Shown in pieces: positions 42,772 through 52,136 of a stretch of DNA of 64,000 nt. Origin of the DNA: Planctomycetota bacterium. Its GTDB lineage: Bacteria; Planctomycetota; Planctomycetia; Pirellulales; UBA7805. The notes under the pieces are model-generated. The model did not search any database. It saw only the letters and a list, made by a program, of their open reading frames with translations, and was not told the origin of the DNA. The stretch spans positions 1 through 64,000 of the forward strand of contig QQVP01000064.1 in the NCBI GenBank assembly GCA_003389215.1, written 5' to 3'. A program made the position numbers and the translations under genes. Position 1 is the first letter of the stretch. Each line of letters opens with the position of its first letter.

Positions 42772-44124
42772 TCACATGAACGCCGCCGCTTCACCGCCCT
42801 CGCTCGTGTCGCCGCGTGCCAGACGATCGAGGGCCGCCTCGCACTCGAGCAGGGCCCGTGCCACATGGTAACCTGCCTGCCAGTGGCGTCCGCTGCGCGT
42901 GCGGGCGCGGCGAAATCCCCAGGCACTTCGATACGGCAGCCAGGGTCCCTCGGTATCGGGCACCAGATGGCGGAACGTCCAATCGCGGATTGCCTCGAAC
43001 GTGCGATAGTAGCGAACCGTGCCGGTGAGCTCATAGGTCCTCAGGAAGGTCACCATCATTTCGGCCTGGGCCCACCAAAACGAGTCGAGTGCCGCCGGTC
43101 GTCCGCGATAGTCGCCGGCCGAGTAGGCGGCGCCGTGGCGGCTGATGCCATGTTCGAGCAGGGCGTCGGCCACGCGAGTGACCCAGGCGGTGAAATCGTC
43201 TCGCACGATATTCAAGGAACGCACGATCTTGGTCGCGTACCAGATCGCCTCGGCCGAATGTCCGAAAAAGGTCCGGGCCACGTTCGACCCGTCCGGCGGT
43301 AGCGGCTGCCAATCGAAGGCCAGCCCGTTGTACATCAGGCCGCTGCGATCGCCTATTTCATACTTCTCGATCAGCAGGTCGAGCAACGTGTCGATTTCGG
43401 TGCGTTGCCGGTCATCGGGCGCCACCTGGTGCATGCGAAACAGTCCCAGCGTCGCGTGAATGTGATCCTGTAGCGGTTTAACGGCGTTGCGCGGATGATC
43501 TGGCGGCAGTGCGAAGAAACTCAGATAGCCTCCGAATCGCTCGTCGCGGGCCTGCTCGCGAAGCAACGCGACCGCGCAGCGGGCCAGGTCGAGGGCCTGC
43601 GGACAACCGATCAGGCGATGCACCGAGGCGAGCAGATACAGGGCGTGAATCTGCACGCGGGTTTCCATGTCTTCGCGGGCCGCGGCCGAAGTTTCGTCGG
43701 GGAGCGTAAAGAAGCCGCCCGTGTCGTCGTCGCGATAGTGATCGACCAGGAAGCTCAGCCGTCGTCGATACTGGCCCCGCAACTCCGTCTGGCGCGATGC
43801 GTCCTTCGCACGGGCAATCGCAATCGCGTGCGTATACAGCAGCCGCAGCTGAACGATGGCGCCCCTTTCCGTCTCGCCAGTGAACCGCAGGCGGCGATCG
43901 AGGTGCGGCACGAAACCGCCGAAGCGTTCGTGATTGACCGCCGGCGAGACCCAGAACGGCAGGATCTGCCCGTCGAGGTGCGTGGCCAGTGCTGCGCGCG
44001 TGGCGGCCAGTTCCTCGGGCGTGGGCGCCGCTTGCGGCAGACGATCGCTGCAACAGCCCGCCTGCAGCCACAGGGTAATCGCGTTGCGCCAGCGCGCCAG
44101 GAGCCTTCTCATGCGAGAGAACAT
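42772..44124 (-). CDS. N-acylglucosamine/cellobiose 2-epimerase family protein
   Basis: An (alpha/alpha)6-barrel isomerase of 450 residues that interconverts sugars at C2. Motifs include WVSPAVNHERFGGFVPHLD near the N-terminus, RLLYTHAIAIAR, DHIHATLGLFRM, FGHSAEAIWYATKI, and SFWWAQAEMMVTFLRTYELT, with conserved His for acid-base catalysis. About 40 extra N-terminal residues precede the domain. The specific substrate (N-acetylglucosamine, cellobiose or mannose) cannot be assigned. Separated from mtnA by 81 bp on the same strand. Confidence 0.88.
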   Translation of the reverse strand: MFSRMRRLLARWRNAITLWLQAGCCSDRLPQAAPTPEELAATRAALATHLDGQILPFWVSPAVNHERFGGFVPHLDRRLRFTGETERGAIVQLRLLYTHAIAIARAKDASRQTELRGQYRRRLSFLVDHYRDDDTGGFFTLPDETSAAAREDMETRVQIHALYLLASVHRLIGCPQALDLARCAVALLREQARDERFGGYLSFFALPPDHPRNAVKPLQDHIHATLGLFRMHQVAPDDRQRTEIDTLLDLLIEKYEIGDRSGLMYNGLAFDWQPLPPDGSNVARTFFGHSAEAIWYATKIVRSLNIVRDDFTAWVTRVADALLEHGISRHGAAYSAGDYRGRPAALDSFWWAQAEMMVTFLRTYELTGTVRYYRTFEAIRDWTFRHLVPDTEGPWLPYRSAWGFRRARTRSGRHWQAGYHVARALLECEAALDRLARGDTSEGGEAAAFM

Positions 44125-44653
44125 ACCGCGATCGCGACGCTGTTCCCAGGCGTTTTCACGGCCATCAAGTCAAGCCGCGAGAGCTTGCCGCGCGTCGGTT
44201 CGCCCGCGAAGCCGAGCCGAACAGCCGTGAGTTTTTTCGCGCCAGGCGGGAAATTCGCGTTGGCAGGCAAAAAACTCGAAGTCCCTTGTCGCGTTCGATT
44301 TAGCGGCGCGCGAACCTGCGTCGACCTGGCTCGCAAGATCCGCCGGTCACAGACGTTAGGTTTCTTGCCAGGGGATTTCGGACGAGGCGCAAAAAACTGG
44401 CGCCTGGGCGCAGCTCAACACGCCAGGTCGTCATTCACCAAAGTGCATTATCAGATTGTCAAAGAACGATGTCGCCGAAGCACGACGTGGCCGTAAGCGT
44501 GTAATCGCTGCCCTGCGTCAATCTTGCTTGGCGGCGCTGATGTGAACGACTCAGCAGACCGCGCAGCGGCGACCGGCGCGCGAAGTGGCGCCAACTTCAA
44601 GCTACCGGAAGCGCTGGCAAATTCAAGCGCGGGAATGTGCCACCCACGGGCAC
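44125..44653. other. Gene-free spacer with repeat copy B
   Basis: 529 bp between the divergently situated epimerase start and the ferredoxin stop. It holds copy B of the dispersed repeat and nothing else recognised. Confidence 0.6.
44229..44401. repeat. Dispersed intergenic repeat, copy B
   Basis: Same block order as copy A at 2686-2856, 173 bp long. GAGTTTTTT (44229) and AAAAAACTC form an inverted repeat. Both copies are in intergenic DNA and in the same orientation. Confidence 0.65.
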
Positions 44654-44929
44654 TCATTCCGCCAGCGGGGTCGAGCGCTCGGTAATCGAGGGAGTCTTCC
44701 GCGACATCTCGGCGTTGAGCGCGACGAACTCCCGCCACGGCTTGGGGACTTCGTCTTCGTGAAAGATCGCCTCGACCGGACATTCGACCTGGCATGCCTG
44801 GCAATCGACGCACTCGTCCGGGTCGATGTAGAGCATCTTTTCGCCCTCGTGAAAGCAATCACAAGGGCAGACGACAACGCAGTCGGTGTATTTGCAGCCA
44901 AAACAAGGGGCGGTAACGACGAAGGCCAT
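44654..44929 (-). CDS. fdxA: Seven-iron-type ferredoxin
   Basis: A 91-residue electron carrier resembling Azotobacter ferredoxin I. Cysteines C9, C12, C17, C21 (CFGCKYTDCVVVCP) and C40, C43, C46, C50 (CVDCQACQVECP), with extra C23 and C25, fit one 3Fe-4S and one 4Fe-4S cluster. FHEDEVP and FVALNAE are further conserved points. ATG at 44929 with AAGGAGAG at normal spacing. Single gene. The partner reductase is not visible. Confidence 0.93.
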   Translation of the reverse strand: MAFVVTAPCFGCKYTDCVVVCPCDCFHEGEKMLYIDPDECVDCQACQVECPVEAIFHEDEVPKPWREFVALNAEMSRKTPSITERSTPLAE

Positions 44930-45140
44930 GAGCGACTCTCCTTTCGAGTCTGAAGGGAATGGGCTGGTTGCGCGGGGATCCCGATCCGCGGGGACGGTCG
45001 TCCGCGCGCTGGGCTGTGTCTCTACGGGTTGATCCGATTTGGCGGTAGAATTGGTCAGGGAGATTCCAAATTTCGCACGATTTTCTTGGACGGCTCGGCG
45101 TGTGCCTTTTGGGTCGAGCCGCCCAAGGCGTGAGGGGCCC

Positions 45141-46514
45141 GTGTCAAATCCGCAGTCCGAGCAGCTCTTGCGGCAACTTGAGGCCGGCCAGAGTGAAGCC
45201 GCCGCGGCCGTTTTCGACCGCTATGTCGGGCGGCTCGTTGAATTGATCCGCAGCCGCATGGGGGCCTCTCTGCGCCGACGCATCGACGCCGAGGACGTCG
45301 TCCAATCGGCCTATCGCAGTTTCTTTCGCCGCGCGGGCGATGGCGATTTTCGCACGTCGCAGCAGGACGACTTGTGGCGACTGCTGGCACGCATTGCCCT
45401 GCACAAACTTTACGGGCAGATCGAAAAGCACACGGCGCAGAAGAGGAACATTGCCCGCGATCGGCCGCTCGACGAAACGCTGGAGCGTGCGCGGGCCGAA
45501 CCACCGGTAGTCGAGGCCATCGCTTTGGCGGAAGAGTTGCGCCTGGTCCTGGAAGATCTCTCGGACGAGGAGCGAGGCGTACTCGAGGCGACCTTGAGGG
45601 GCGAGCCGCTCGACGAAATCGCTCGCGTGCTCGGGCGTTCGGAGAGAACGGTGCGTCGCCTGCTGGGGCAATGTCGCCGCCGGATGGAAGACCGATTCGA
45701 GTGCGGTCCCACCGCGCCGCGCGACCTCCGGCCACTTGTCGACGAGGCTGCGGCCCCCCTGAAGTTTGCCGACTACGTGCTGGAACGACTAATTGGCGCT
45801 GGCGGTATGGGTAAGGTCTTTCGCGCCCGTGAGGAACCGACCGGCCGGATCGTGGCCGTCAAGGCACTCCACAAGGCGCGCCAGGGCGACGCGCGGGCCG
45901 TTACACGATTCGTGCAGGAATCGCAGATTCTCTCGCAACTGCATCATGGGCATCTCGTGCGCGTCGAAGGATTGGGCCGCTTCCCCAGCGGTGGTCTGTT
46001 CATGGTGATGGAATATATCGAGGGTTCGGACTTGCAGCGACGCTTGGAACTCGGTCCGTTTCCGCTTGCCGAGGTCGTCCGCCTAGGCAGCGAGGTCGCC
46101 GAGGCCGTGCGACATGCCCACCGCCACGGAGTCGTGCACTGCGACCTGAAACCGGCCAATGTGCTGCTCGACGTGCACGAGCGGGCCCACGTCACCGACT
46201 TCGGTTTTGCCTGGATGACGAGCCGAGCGGTGACAGCCGACCGATCGTTGATCGGGGGGACGATCGGCTACATGGCGCCGGAACTCTTGGCAAGCAACAC
46301 GACGCCGACGCCGGCGGTCGACGTCTATGCGGTTGGTCGACTGGTGGCTGCCATGGCCACGGGACGATCAGACGGCGAGTGGCAGCCCGACGTCGACGAT
46401 GATCCGCGGCTGCAGCCGCTTCGCGAGCTGTTGGACGGATGTCTCGCCGTTGATCCGCGGCAGCGGTTGGCCACGATCGATCGGGTGCTGGAATGCTTCG
46501 CCGCGCTGCGGTAA
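45141..46514 (+). CDS. ECF sigma factor fused to Ser/Thr protein kinase
   Basis: A 457-residue fusion. Residues about 1-185 form an ECF sigma factor: region 2 with DAEDVVQSAYRSFFRR (about 50-65) and region 4 with LSDEERGVLEATLRGEPLDE and the helix-turn-helix IARVLGRSERTVRRLL. Residues about 205-455 form a protein kinase: glycine loop LIGAGGMGKVF, catalytic HCD at 333-335 (VVHCDLKPANVLLD), DFG in VTDFGFA, and GTIGYMAPE. HCD replaces the usual HRD. This layout is known from planctomycetes; the kinase may control the sigma part. No anti-sigma gene is nearby. The GTG start at 45141 has GAGGGG upstream; an earlier extension shows no domain. Confidence 0.9.
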   Translation: MSNPQSEQLLRQLEAGQSEAAAAVFDRYVGRLVELIRSRMGASLRRRIDAEDVVQSAYRSFFRRAGDGDFRTSQQDDLWRLLARIALHKLYGQIEKHTAQKRNIARDRPLDETLERARAEPPVVEAIALAEELRLVLEDLSDEERGVLEATLRGEPLDEIARVLGRSERTVRRLLGQCRRRMEDRFECGPTAPRDLRPLVDEAAAPLKFADYVLERLIGAGGMGKVFRAREEPTGRIVAVKALHKARQGDARAVTRFVQESQILSQLHHGHLVRVEGLGRFPSGGLFMVMEYIEGSDLQRRLELGPFPLAEVVRLGSEVAEAVRHAHRHGVVHCDLKPANVLLDVHERAHVTDFGFAWMTSRAVTADRSLIGGTIGYMAPELLASNTTPTPAVDVYAVGRLVAAMATGRSDGEWQPDVDDDPRLQPLRELLDGCLAVDPRQRLATIDRVLECFAALR

Positions 46515-46536
46515 AGGTCGGCCATCCGCGCCGCCA

Positions 46537-46563
46537 CCTCGCACGCACAATGTGCGTGCGAGG
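46537..46563. terminator. Perfect 12-bp inverted repeat after the sigma-kinase gene
   Basis: CCTCGCACGCAC-AAT-GTGCGTGCGAGG lies 22 bp past the stop. No U-run follows, so it may be a terminator or an operator for the downstream ceramidase-like gene. Confidence 0.6.
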
Positions 46564-46653
46564 AAGGTTCGCGCGTGCGGGGCTTCGACCTGCTATGATG
46601 CGGCGGCTGCCGTCGTGGCCGCCATGTTCTCTTGCCGATCTTGAGGTTGTCCT

Positions 46654-48111
46654 ATGATCCTGCGTCGTCGACTTACGCCCCGAAGACTCTCCGTCGCTCT
46701 TTCCGCACAGGCGACGCTTGCCCAACTCGTACTCACCGCGTTGTTGGCCGCGGTCTTGCTGCTGGCAATGCCGACGACTGCCGCGGCCGATCATCAGCTC
46801 GCCTTCAAGGCCGGGGCCGCGCAGCGGGACATCACCCCGCCGGTCGGTTACCAGATCACGCACTACGAACGAATCAGCATCGGGGTGCACGATCCGCTTT
46901 TCGCGCGGGTGCTTTACCTGGAAGACCACCAGGGCAACCATGTGGCGATCGTCGGTCTCGACCTGATCGGAGCCGGCTTCGAGGCCTGCGACCAGTTGCG
47001 GGCCGAGATCAAGGAGAAGTCGGGTGTCGAGAACACGCTGCTGGCCTTCAGTCACAATCACTCGTCGGTTTCGCTGATGCCGCGGCCGGAGAAGATTGTC
47101 GACACCGTGACCGGCTGGAACCACGTCACGCACGACGCGATTGTCGAGATCGTCCGCGAGGCCAAAGCAAAGGCCGAACCGGTCACGCTGCGGATGGGTC
47201 GGGCCGAGGCCCAGGTGGGGTTCAATCGCCGCCTGGTCCACAAGCCGAGCGGCAACGTCTACATGGGCGTGAACAAGGAGGGGCCGGTCGTGCCGTGGGT
47301 CAACGTGTTGGTAGCCGACAGTCGCAAGACAGGTAGGCCGATCGCGGTGCTCTTCGAGCATGCGGCCCATCCGGTGATCGTGCCGCATACTTCGCAGCTA
47401 ACCAGCGCCGATTATCCCGGGGCGGCCGCGGCGCGGATTAGCGAGGTGCTGGGCGACGACGTGGTGGCGGTATTCGGTCAGGGTGGCGGCGGCAACATCA
47501 ACGGCTATCCGCTCCGCTCGACCCACGAGCTGGCCGACGCGGCGGGTCGCAAGCTAGGCGACGCGGCACTGGCGGCTGTGGAAGCCGCGGAGACGATCGA
47601 AAGCCACGAGCTGACGGTGAAGTTCGCCCAGTCGTGGCTGCCTTCGAATCCTCCGCCCACGAGGGAGGTGTGGCAGCAGTGGGTCGACACGGCCAGAACG
47701 CGCGACGGCCAGGTCGACCAACGGAAGGTCGATCACCTGAACAAGCTGCGGGCGTTGATGGAGGCAGGCGAGAACCCGCCACCGCGCAGGTTCGACGCCT
47801 ATGCGGTGATGATCGGGCGGGAGTGGTGCCTGGTGACGATGCCGCACGAGATGTTCTGCCAGTACGAGTTGTGGATCGACGAGAAGGCACCTTTCCGGCG
47901 GACGATGACCTTCGCCTACACCAACGGCGGCCAAGGCTACGTCGCCGTGGACGAGGCGTGGAAGCTGAAGGAGAAGGGGGGCTACGAGGCGGGCTCGCTG
48001 CCGAACTGGGGCGGCAACGGGTCGTTTTCGGAGTTCTTCGGCCCGCCGGCCGTCGGCAGCGAGAAGATTATCAAGGACACGATCGCCTCGCTGTGGCCGC
48101 GGGAAGAATAG
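46654..48111 (+). CDS. Secreted neutral/alkaline ceramidase-like protein
   Basis: A 485-residue exported protein of the neutral/alkaline non-lysosomal ceramidase N-terminal family, a group greatly expanded in planctomycetes. It has a long signal peptide (about 1-44; LVLTALLAAVLLLAMPTTAA), then AFKAGAAQRDITPPVGYQI, FSHNHSSVS with zinc-type histidines, FEHAAHPVI, QGGGGNINGYP, and TFAYTNGGQGYVAVDEA. Whether the substrate is a ceramide is not known for bacterial members of this type. A weak TATGAT lies about 55 bp upstream. Confidence 0.85.
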   Translation: MILRRRLTPRRLSVALSAQATLAQLVLTALLAAVLLLAMPTTAAADHQLAFKAGAAQRDITPPVGYQITHYERISIGVHDPLFARVLYLEDHQGNHVAIVGLDLIGAGFEACDQLRAEIKEKSGVENTLLAFSHNHSSVSLMPRPEKIVDTVTGWNHVTHDAIVEIVREAKAKAEPVTLRMGRAEAQVGFNRRLVHKPSGNVYMGVNKEGPVVPWVNVLVADSRKTGRPIAVLFEHAAHPVIVPHTSQLTSADYPGAAAARISEVLGDDVVAVFGQGGGGNINGYPLRSTHELADAAGRKLGDAALAAVEAAETIESHELTVKFAQSWLPSNPPPTREVWQQWVDTARTRDGQVDQRKVDHLNKLRALMEAGENPPPRRFDAYAVMIGREWCLVTMPHEMFCQYELWIDEKAPFRRTMTFAYTNGGQGYVAVDEAWKLKEKGGYEAGSLPNWGGNGSFSEFFGPPAVGSEKIIKDTIASLWPREE

Positions 48112-48243
48112 GTGAGCCAATCGACCTGCATTGGCTCGTTGCCTCGGAAACTACGTTGCCGGGGACGCAGTGAATGAGATGCGCGACGCGGTCCCGTATA
48201 TCCCCTATATTTTGCCCGGCGAGGGGTGCGGATGCCCGCCGAG

Positions 48244-49377
48244 TTATTCGCTCCGCCAGCGGAGGCAGTAGCCGCAGCGGCGAATCGCGATCAAGGGCAC
48301 CAGCAGCATTGTCAGGTAAAGGCCAACGCAGAGGAGGGGAAGGCTCGCCGTCCAAAGCAGGGCGAGGAGCTGCTCAAAGCCCTCGCTTGCATGCACGGCC
48401 AGACTCGTTGCCAGGGCGACATACAACAACGTTGGGACCAGGTGGAGACCGATCACCAGCAACAGACGATACTTCGCCGGCGGCCAACGCAGACCGGCCC
48501 ACAGACAGGGCACGACGGAAAGCACCGTGCCGATCGTGACGAACAAGCCGTACATAAACAGCATGCCCATGATCAGCCCTCCCCAGCCGTCCAAGGCCGT
48601 GACCGCCAGAAACCGGACCAGCCCCAGGGCGACGGCAATGACCGCCGTCACGATCATGATATCGAGGATCGTCAGGCTCGGGCGGTCGCCAGCGGACGAC
48701 CTGGCGATCGGCTCGATGCGCCAACCGAAGCAGGCGATCAACAGCCAGAGCGGAATGGCGAATGCGACGAACAGCGCGGGCAGACAGGAAACCGTGATCA
48801 GGATGATGACGAACCCGCTTTCCATATCGACGTATTCACTTAGAGAAAGCAGGGCGGAGAGAAAGAAACACCCCAACCACAGCAGCGCCACGGCCAGCCC
48901 GACGCCGATGCGGGGAATCCCCCGCAGAGGAGCAAGGACGAGCCACAGCGATACCGCAGTGAACTCGAGCAGAAGGAGTGGGTAGAAGAGCGAAGCAGCC
49001 GTCATGATCGCCAAACCCTTGATCGGATCGCTCTCGAAATCCATCTCGTCGACTAAACCGAAGACGGGGAAACGCACAAGATTCGCGACCGCCCCCACCA
49101 GGACGACGGTTACCAGCACTCGATGGACGTTCCGTGGCGGCGCGTCGTACTCGTGGCAGGCCACGATCTGGTGGGGAACGACCGGCGACACCTCGTCCGA
49201 GGTCGGCGGATCGGAGACAACCGGTGGCGCGTCGCGATGAGGTCCGGCGACGGCAGGGGGTGCTTCGTTGGAGTCGACCGGAGTCACTGTGAGATCGCCC
49301 TCCGGCAACCCGCCGCAGGCGGTGCATACCGCGGCCCCGGCATCCATTTCCGAACCACATTGCCGGCACCTTGCCAT
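48244..49377 (-). CDS. Zinc-ribbon membrane protein A
   Basis: A 377-residue protein starting with a zinc ribbon (CRQCGSEMDAGAAVCTACGG, residues 4-23), then a Pro-rich linker of about 60 residues and seven or eight hydrophobic helices (from about 85 to 365). In the middle is RPSLTILDIMIVTAVIAVALGLVRF, an element that recurs in planctomycete membrane proteins; the C-terminus is CGYCLRWRSE with a second CxxC. It is a paralogue of the gene 37 bp upstream on the same strand. Function unknown. Confidence 0.8.
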   Translation of the reverse strand: MARCRQCGSEMDAGAAVCTACGGLPEGDLTVTPVDSNEAPPAVAGPHRDAPPVVSDPPTSDEVSPVVPHQIVACHEYDAPPRNVHRVLVTVVLVGAVANLVRFPVFGLVDEMDFESDPIKGLAIMTAASLFYPLLLLEFTAVSLWLVLAPLRGIPRIGVGLAVALLWLGCFFLSALLSLSEYVDMESGFVIILITVSCLPALFVAFAIPLWLLIACFGWRIEPIARSSAGDRPSLTILDIMIVTAVIAVALGLVRFLAVTALDGWGGLIMGMLFMYGLFVTIGTVLSVVPCLWAGLRWPPAKYRLLLVIGLHLVPTLLYVALATSLAVHASEGFEQLLALLWTASLPLLCVGLYLTMLLVPLIAIRRCGYCLRWRSE

Positions 49378-49414
49378 AGCTCACCGTTTCCAAGTTTCCC
49401 TGTCGCGTCTGCGC

Positions 49415-50605
49415 TCATTCGCCCCGCCAGCGGAGGCAGTAGCCGCACTGACGGGCGAGGAGCAATGCTGTCAGCAGCAGCGCGTAGTAGACCGCCACCG
49501 CTTCCACAGCGACGAGAAAGAACCAAATGCGCGGACCGAAGTATAGAAGAGCGTCGCTAAAGTAAACGTACATAACCACCACCAGCAGTAGGGCGATGCC
49601 GGCGTGAATGGCTGTGGCCGTGACAAGGCGCGTAACGGCCGGCGACGGTCGCAATGCGGCCCAGAGGCAGGGAACGATCGTAAGCGTCGAGGCGATCACA
49701 ATGGCACCGCCCCAGATCGACAGTGTTAAGTACAGTTCAGCAGTATCCGGCGGCGTCTCGTCGAGTGGAATTTGGACGAGTCCCAGGGCCACGGCGACCA
49801 GGCCGGTGGCGATTAGGATGTCGACAATCCGCAGCGGTCGCCGGTTGCTCTCGTCGCCGTCCTCATCGATCGGCTCGATGCGCCAGTGGAGCCAGGTACG
49901 CAGACACCACAGCGGCAGAGCGGCGGCGAGCAGCAAGATCGGCAGGCAACACGTAATCTGGACAAATTCTCGCGTACGGAATGCGGATTCGAGCGCCCCG
50001 ATGTTCAGCAACCCAAGGGCGACGGAAACGTGCCAAACGAAAGCGGTGGCCGCCCCGTAGCCCAGTCGTCGTGCCAGGCTGACCGGCGTCAGGACCCACC
50101 ATACGGACAGCAGGGCCACCTCGGCCGCAACGGTTGCCACGCCGGCACTGATGAGGACGATGATGAGGAAGTCGTCGACGGAACCGCGGAATGTGCTGTC
50201 AACGGCATCGACGACAGGAAATAACGAGAGATTGGTGAACACCCCCAGCAAGATCACGATCCGGATCAGGACCTGAGCTCGCCGCTGTCGGTCGGCGGCG
50301 CGGAGCGCGGGCGACGGGCCGGCAGTGGAAAAGCGTTGGGGGGCCGCAACGGCCGTGGCGACGCTCTCGGCGAGCGCGTCCTGCGACTGGCCGCCCTCCG
50401 ACTCATGGCCCTCCGACTCATGGCCCTCCGACTCATTGCCCTCCGACTCATTGCCCTCCGACTCATTGCCCTCCGACTCATGGCCCTCCGACTCATGGCC
50501 CTCCGACTCATGGCCCTCGGGCGCGCTGCCCGAAGCTTCACCGCACGCGGCGCAAAGACCCTCGTCCGGACTCCGTTCGCTGCCACAAGCGGGACACGTC
50601 GCCAT
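49415..50605 (-). CDS. Zinc-ribbon membrane protein B with HESEG repeats
   Basis: A 396-residue paralogue of the next gene. Zinc ribbon CPACGSERSPDEGLCAACG at 4-22, then eight consecutive acidic pentapeptides (HESEG or NESEG, about 31-70), then hydrophobic helices with RPLRIVDILIATGLVAVALGLVQ and the same CGYCLRWRGE C-terminus. Both genes read in the same direction, so they look like a tandem duplication with the linker expanded in this copy. The ATG at 50605 sets the ribbon at the N-terminus. Function unknown. Confidence 0.8.
   Translation of the reverse strand: MATCPACGSERSPDEGLCAACGEASGSAPEGHESEGHESEGHESEGNESEGNESEGNESEGHESEGHESEGGQSQDALAESVATAVAAPQRFSTAGPSPALRAADRQRRAQVLIRIVILLGVFTNLSLFPVVDAVDSTFRGSVDDFLIIVLISAGVATVAAEVALLSVWWVLTPVSLARRLGYGAATAFVWHVSVALGLLNIGALESAFRTREFVQITCCLPILLLAAALPLWCLRTWLHWRIEPIDEDGDESNRRPLRIVDILIATGLVAVALGLVQIPLDETPPDTAELYLTLSIWGGAIVIASTLTIVPCLWAALRPSPAVTRLVTATAIHAGIALLLVVVMYVYFSDALLYFGPRIWFFLVAVEAVAVYYALLLTALLLARQCGYCLRWRGE
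50391..50519 (+). repeat. 15-bp tandem repeat encoding HESEG/NESEG
   Basis: Eight units of TGGCCCTCCGACTCA or TTGCCCTCCGACTCA (the first starts CCG) plus a partial ninth, in register with the reading frame of the membrane protein. Units 2-3 and 7-8 are identical, 4-6 differ by one base: recent expansion, probably variable between strains. Confidence 0.85.
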
Positions 50606-50695
50606 CGTGCTGCCCCCGGGAACCACAACCTCGGGCAATTCGCCCTGGCGCTCATGGTACCAGAGTAAGCCGCACGCGAGCCAGCCGGCGAGCGG

Positions 50696-51154
50696 CTACT
50701 CGGCCGCGGCGCGTCGACCGCCGCCGTCGAGGCTCCAGGGGCCGGAGCCGTTGGCCATGATCATCAGCATCGCGCCCATCAAGGCGGCGTTCTTCATGGC
50801 ATTGATCATTTCGACTTCGACGTGCGGCCTCTCATAGCCGGGGAACTGCACGACCGCCTCGGGCGAGAGCGCCCAGAAGTTGTGAAAGTAGTAGGTGGCC
50901 AGCACCAGGAAGATCAGCAGCAGCAGGGCCCCGATACGGGCCTTGTAGCCGACCAGGATGGAAACGCCGCCGGCGATCAGGAAGACGATGGCCCCGACCA
51001 GCATGATCTTGGGCTGGGGAATTCCCTTGGCGGCCATTGCGCCGGCCACCGCGTCGAAGTTTTGGATCTTGTTGCCCAGGGCACTCGCCAGAAAGATGCC
51101 GACCAACAGCAGTCGCCCCAACACGGTGAGAACGCCTTGAATTGGGTGGGCCAT
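50696..51154 (-). CDS. DoxX-family membrane protein
   Basis: A 152-residue protein with four hydrophobic helices, of the DoxX family: LTVLGRLLLVGIFLASALGNKI at the N-terminus, MLVGAIVFLIAGGVSILVGY, GALLLLIFLVLATYYFHNFW and NAALMGAMLMIMANG. Some members sit in oxidoreductase complexes. ATG at 51154 with GAAAGGAGC upstream. Single gene. Confidence 0.88.
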   Translation of the reverse strand: MAHPIQGVLTVLGRLLLVGIFLASALGNKIQNFDAVAGAMAAKGIPQPKIMLVGAIVFLIAGGVSILVGYKARIGALLLLIFLVLATYYFHNFWALSPEAVVQFPGYERPHVEVEMINAMKNAALMGAMLMIMANGSGPWSLDGGGRRAAAE

Positions 51155-51522
51155 GGGGGGCTCCTTTCGGAAGGAAGAAGGGGGGCACCGTGCCGGGAAA
51201 GGAACGCGGGCCTGCGAGCGAATCGCCAAGCAGCACGGCCTGTGGCTGCCCTGTTTGTAACCGAGACGCGATGTCGGCGGCTAGCCGAATCGGCCCGGAC
51301 GTGGGTCGACGGCACACGAGGCGCATCTTCTGCCGCCGTGGCGAGATAGGTCGCCGCGGTCGCGAAGCGCCCCACTCTCCCGGGGCCAGATCTTAAGAAA
51401 AATTGGCGAAACGTGCGGGCTGGGCAATTATCATGATAGCGCCACCGCGTCCGTCGACGTCGGGGTCCATCGACGTTGGGCCGCGGCAACTACGATTCGA
51501 CCACCTCGACAAGGAGCCTGAC
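51155..51522. other. Divergent intergenic region between doxX and the HdeD-like gene
   Basis: 368 bp. It contains a perfect 10-bp palindrome TATCATGATA near 51430 that could be an operator. No gene supported. Confidence 0.45.
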
Positions 51523-52136
51523 ATGTCTTCCGATGCCCCGTCGCCGCCGAGGCGGCCTCTCCGCGCCACGAACTGCACGAACTGAGGAGTCAGTGGTGGT
51601 GCTTCCTGCTGCTGGGAATTGCCCAGGTCGTGCTGGGCACCTTTGCCTTGGGATCGTCGTTCTACATCGGCGTGTTCGGCGTGCTCACGATCGGAGCGCT
51701 GTTGCTGATCAGCGGCGTGATTCAGCTTGTCAGTTCCTTCTGGGCCGGCAAGTGGAGCGGGATGTTGCTGAACCTGATGATCAGCATCTTCTACATCGTA
51801 GTGGGCTATTTCATTCTGGAGAATCCCGGCAAGGCGGCCGCGGTGTTGATGGTGCTCACCTCGGCGATGTTGCTCGTCTCGGGCATCTTCCGCTGCGTGG
51901 TGGCGATGACTTCGCGATATCAGGATTGGGGTTGGGTGCTGCTCAACGGCATTATCTCGATCGCCCTGGGCGTGTTGATCTATCGCTTCGTCGAGGACCG
52001 CAGCGTCGAGGCGATTACCAAGAGCCTCTGGCTGATCGGGTTGTTCATCGGCATCGAGCTGTTGTTCAACGGCTGGACCTGGATCATGCTTTCGCTCGGC
52101 TTGCGGGCTGCGGGCGACGAAGACGCGAGCGAGTAG
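51523..52136 (+). CDS. HdeD-family membrane protein, apparently frameshifted
   Basis: An HdeD/DUF308 membrane protein with about six helices (GVFGVLTIGALLLISGVIQLV, MISIFYIVVGYFILENPG and others). The only ATG with a good Shine-Dalgarno sequence (AAGGAG, then ATG at 51523) reads MSSDAPSPPRR and stops at 51585. The rest is in another frame: the family-like ELHELRSQWWCF is encoded at about 51570-51605, before the first start codon of that frame (GTG 51630). One added base near the C-run 51536-51539 would join them into one protein. So this is either a real one-base deletion, an assembly error, or an unusual start. The in-frame part alone is 51630-52136, 168 residues. Confidence 0.75.
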
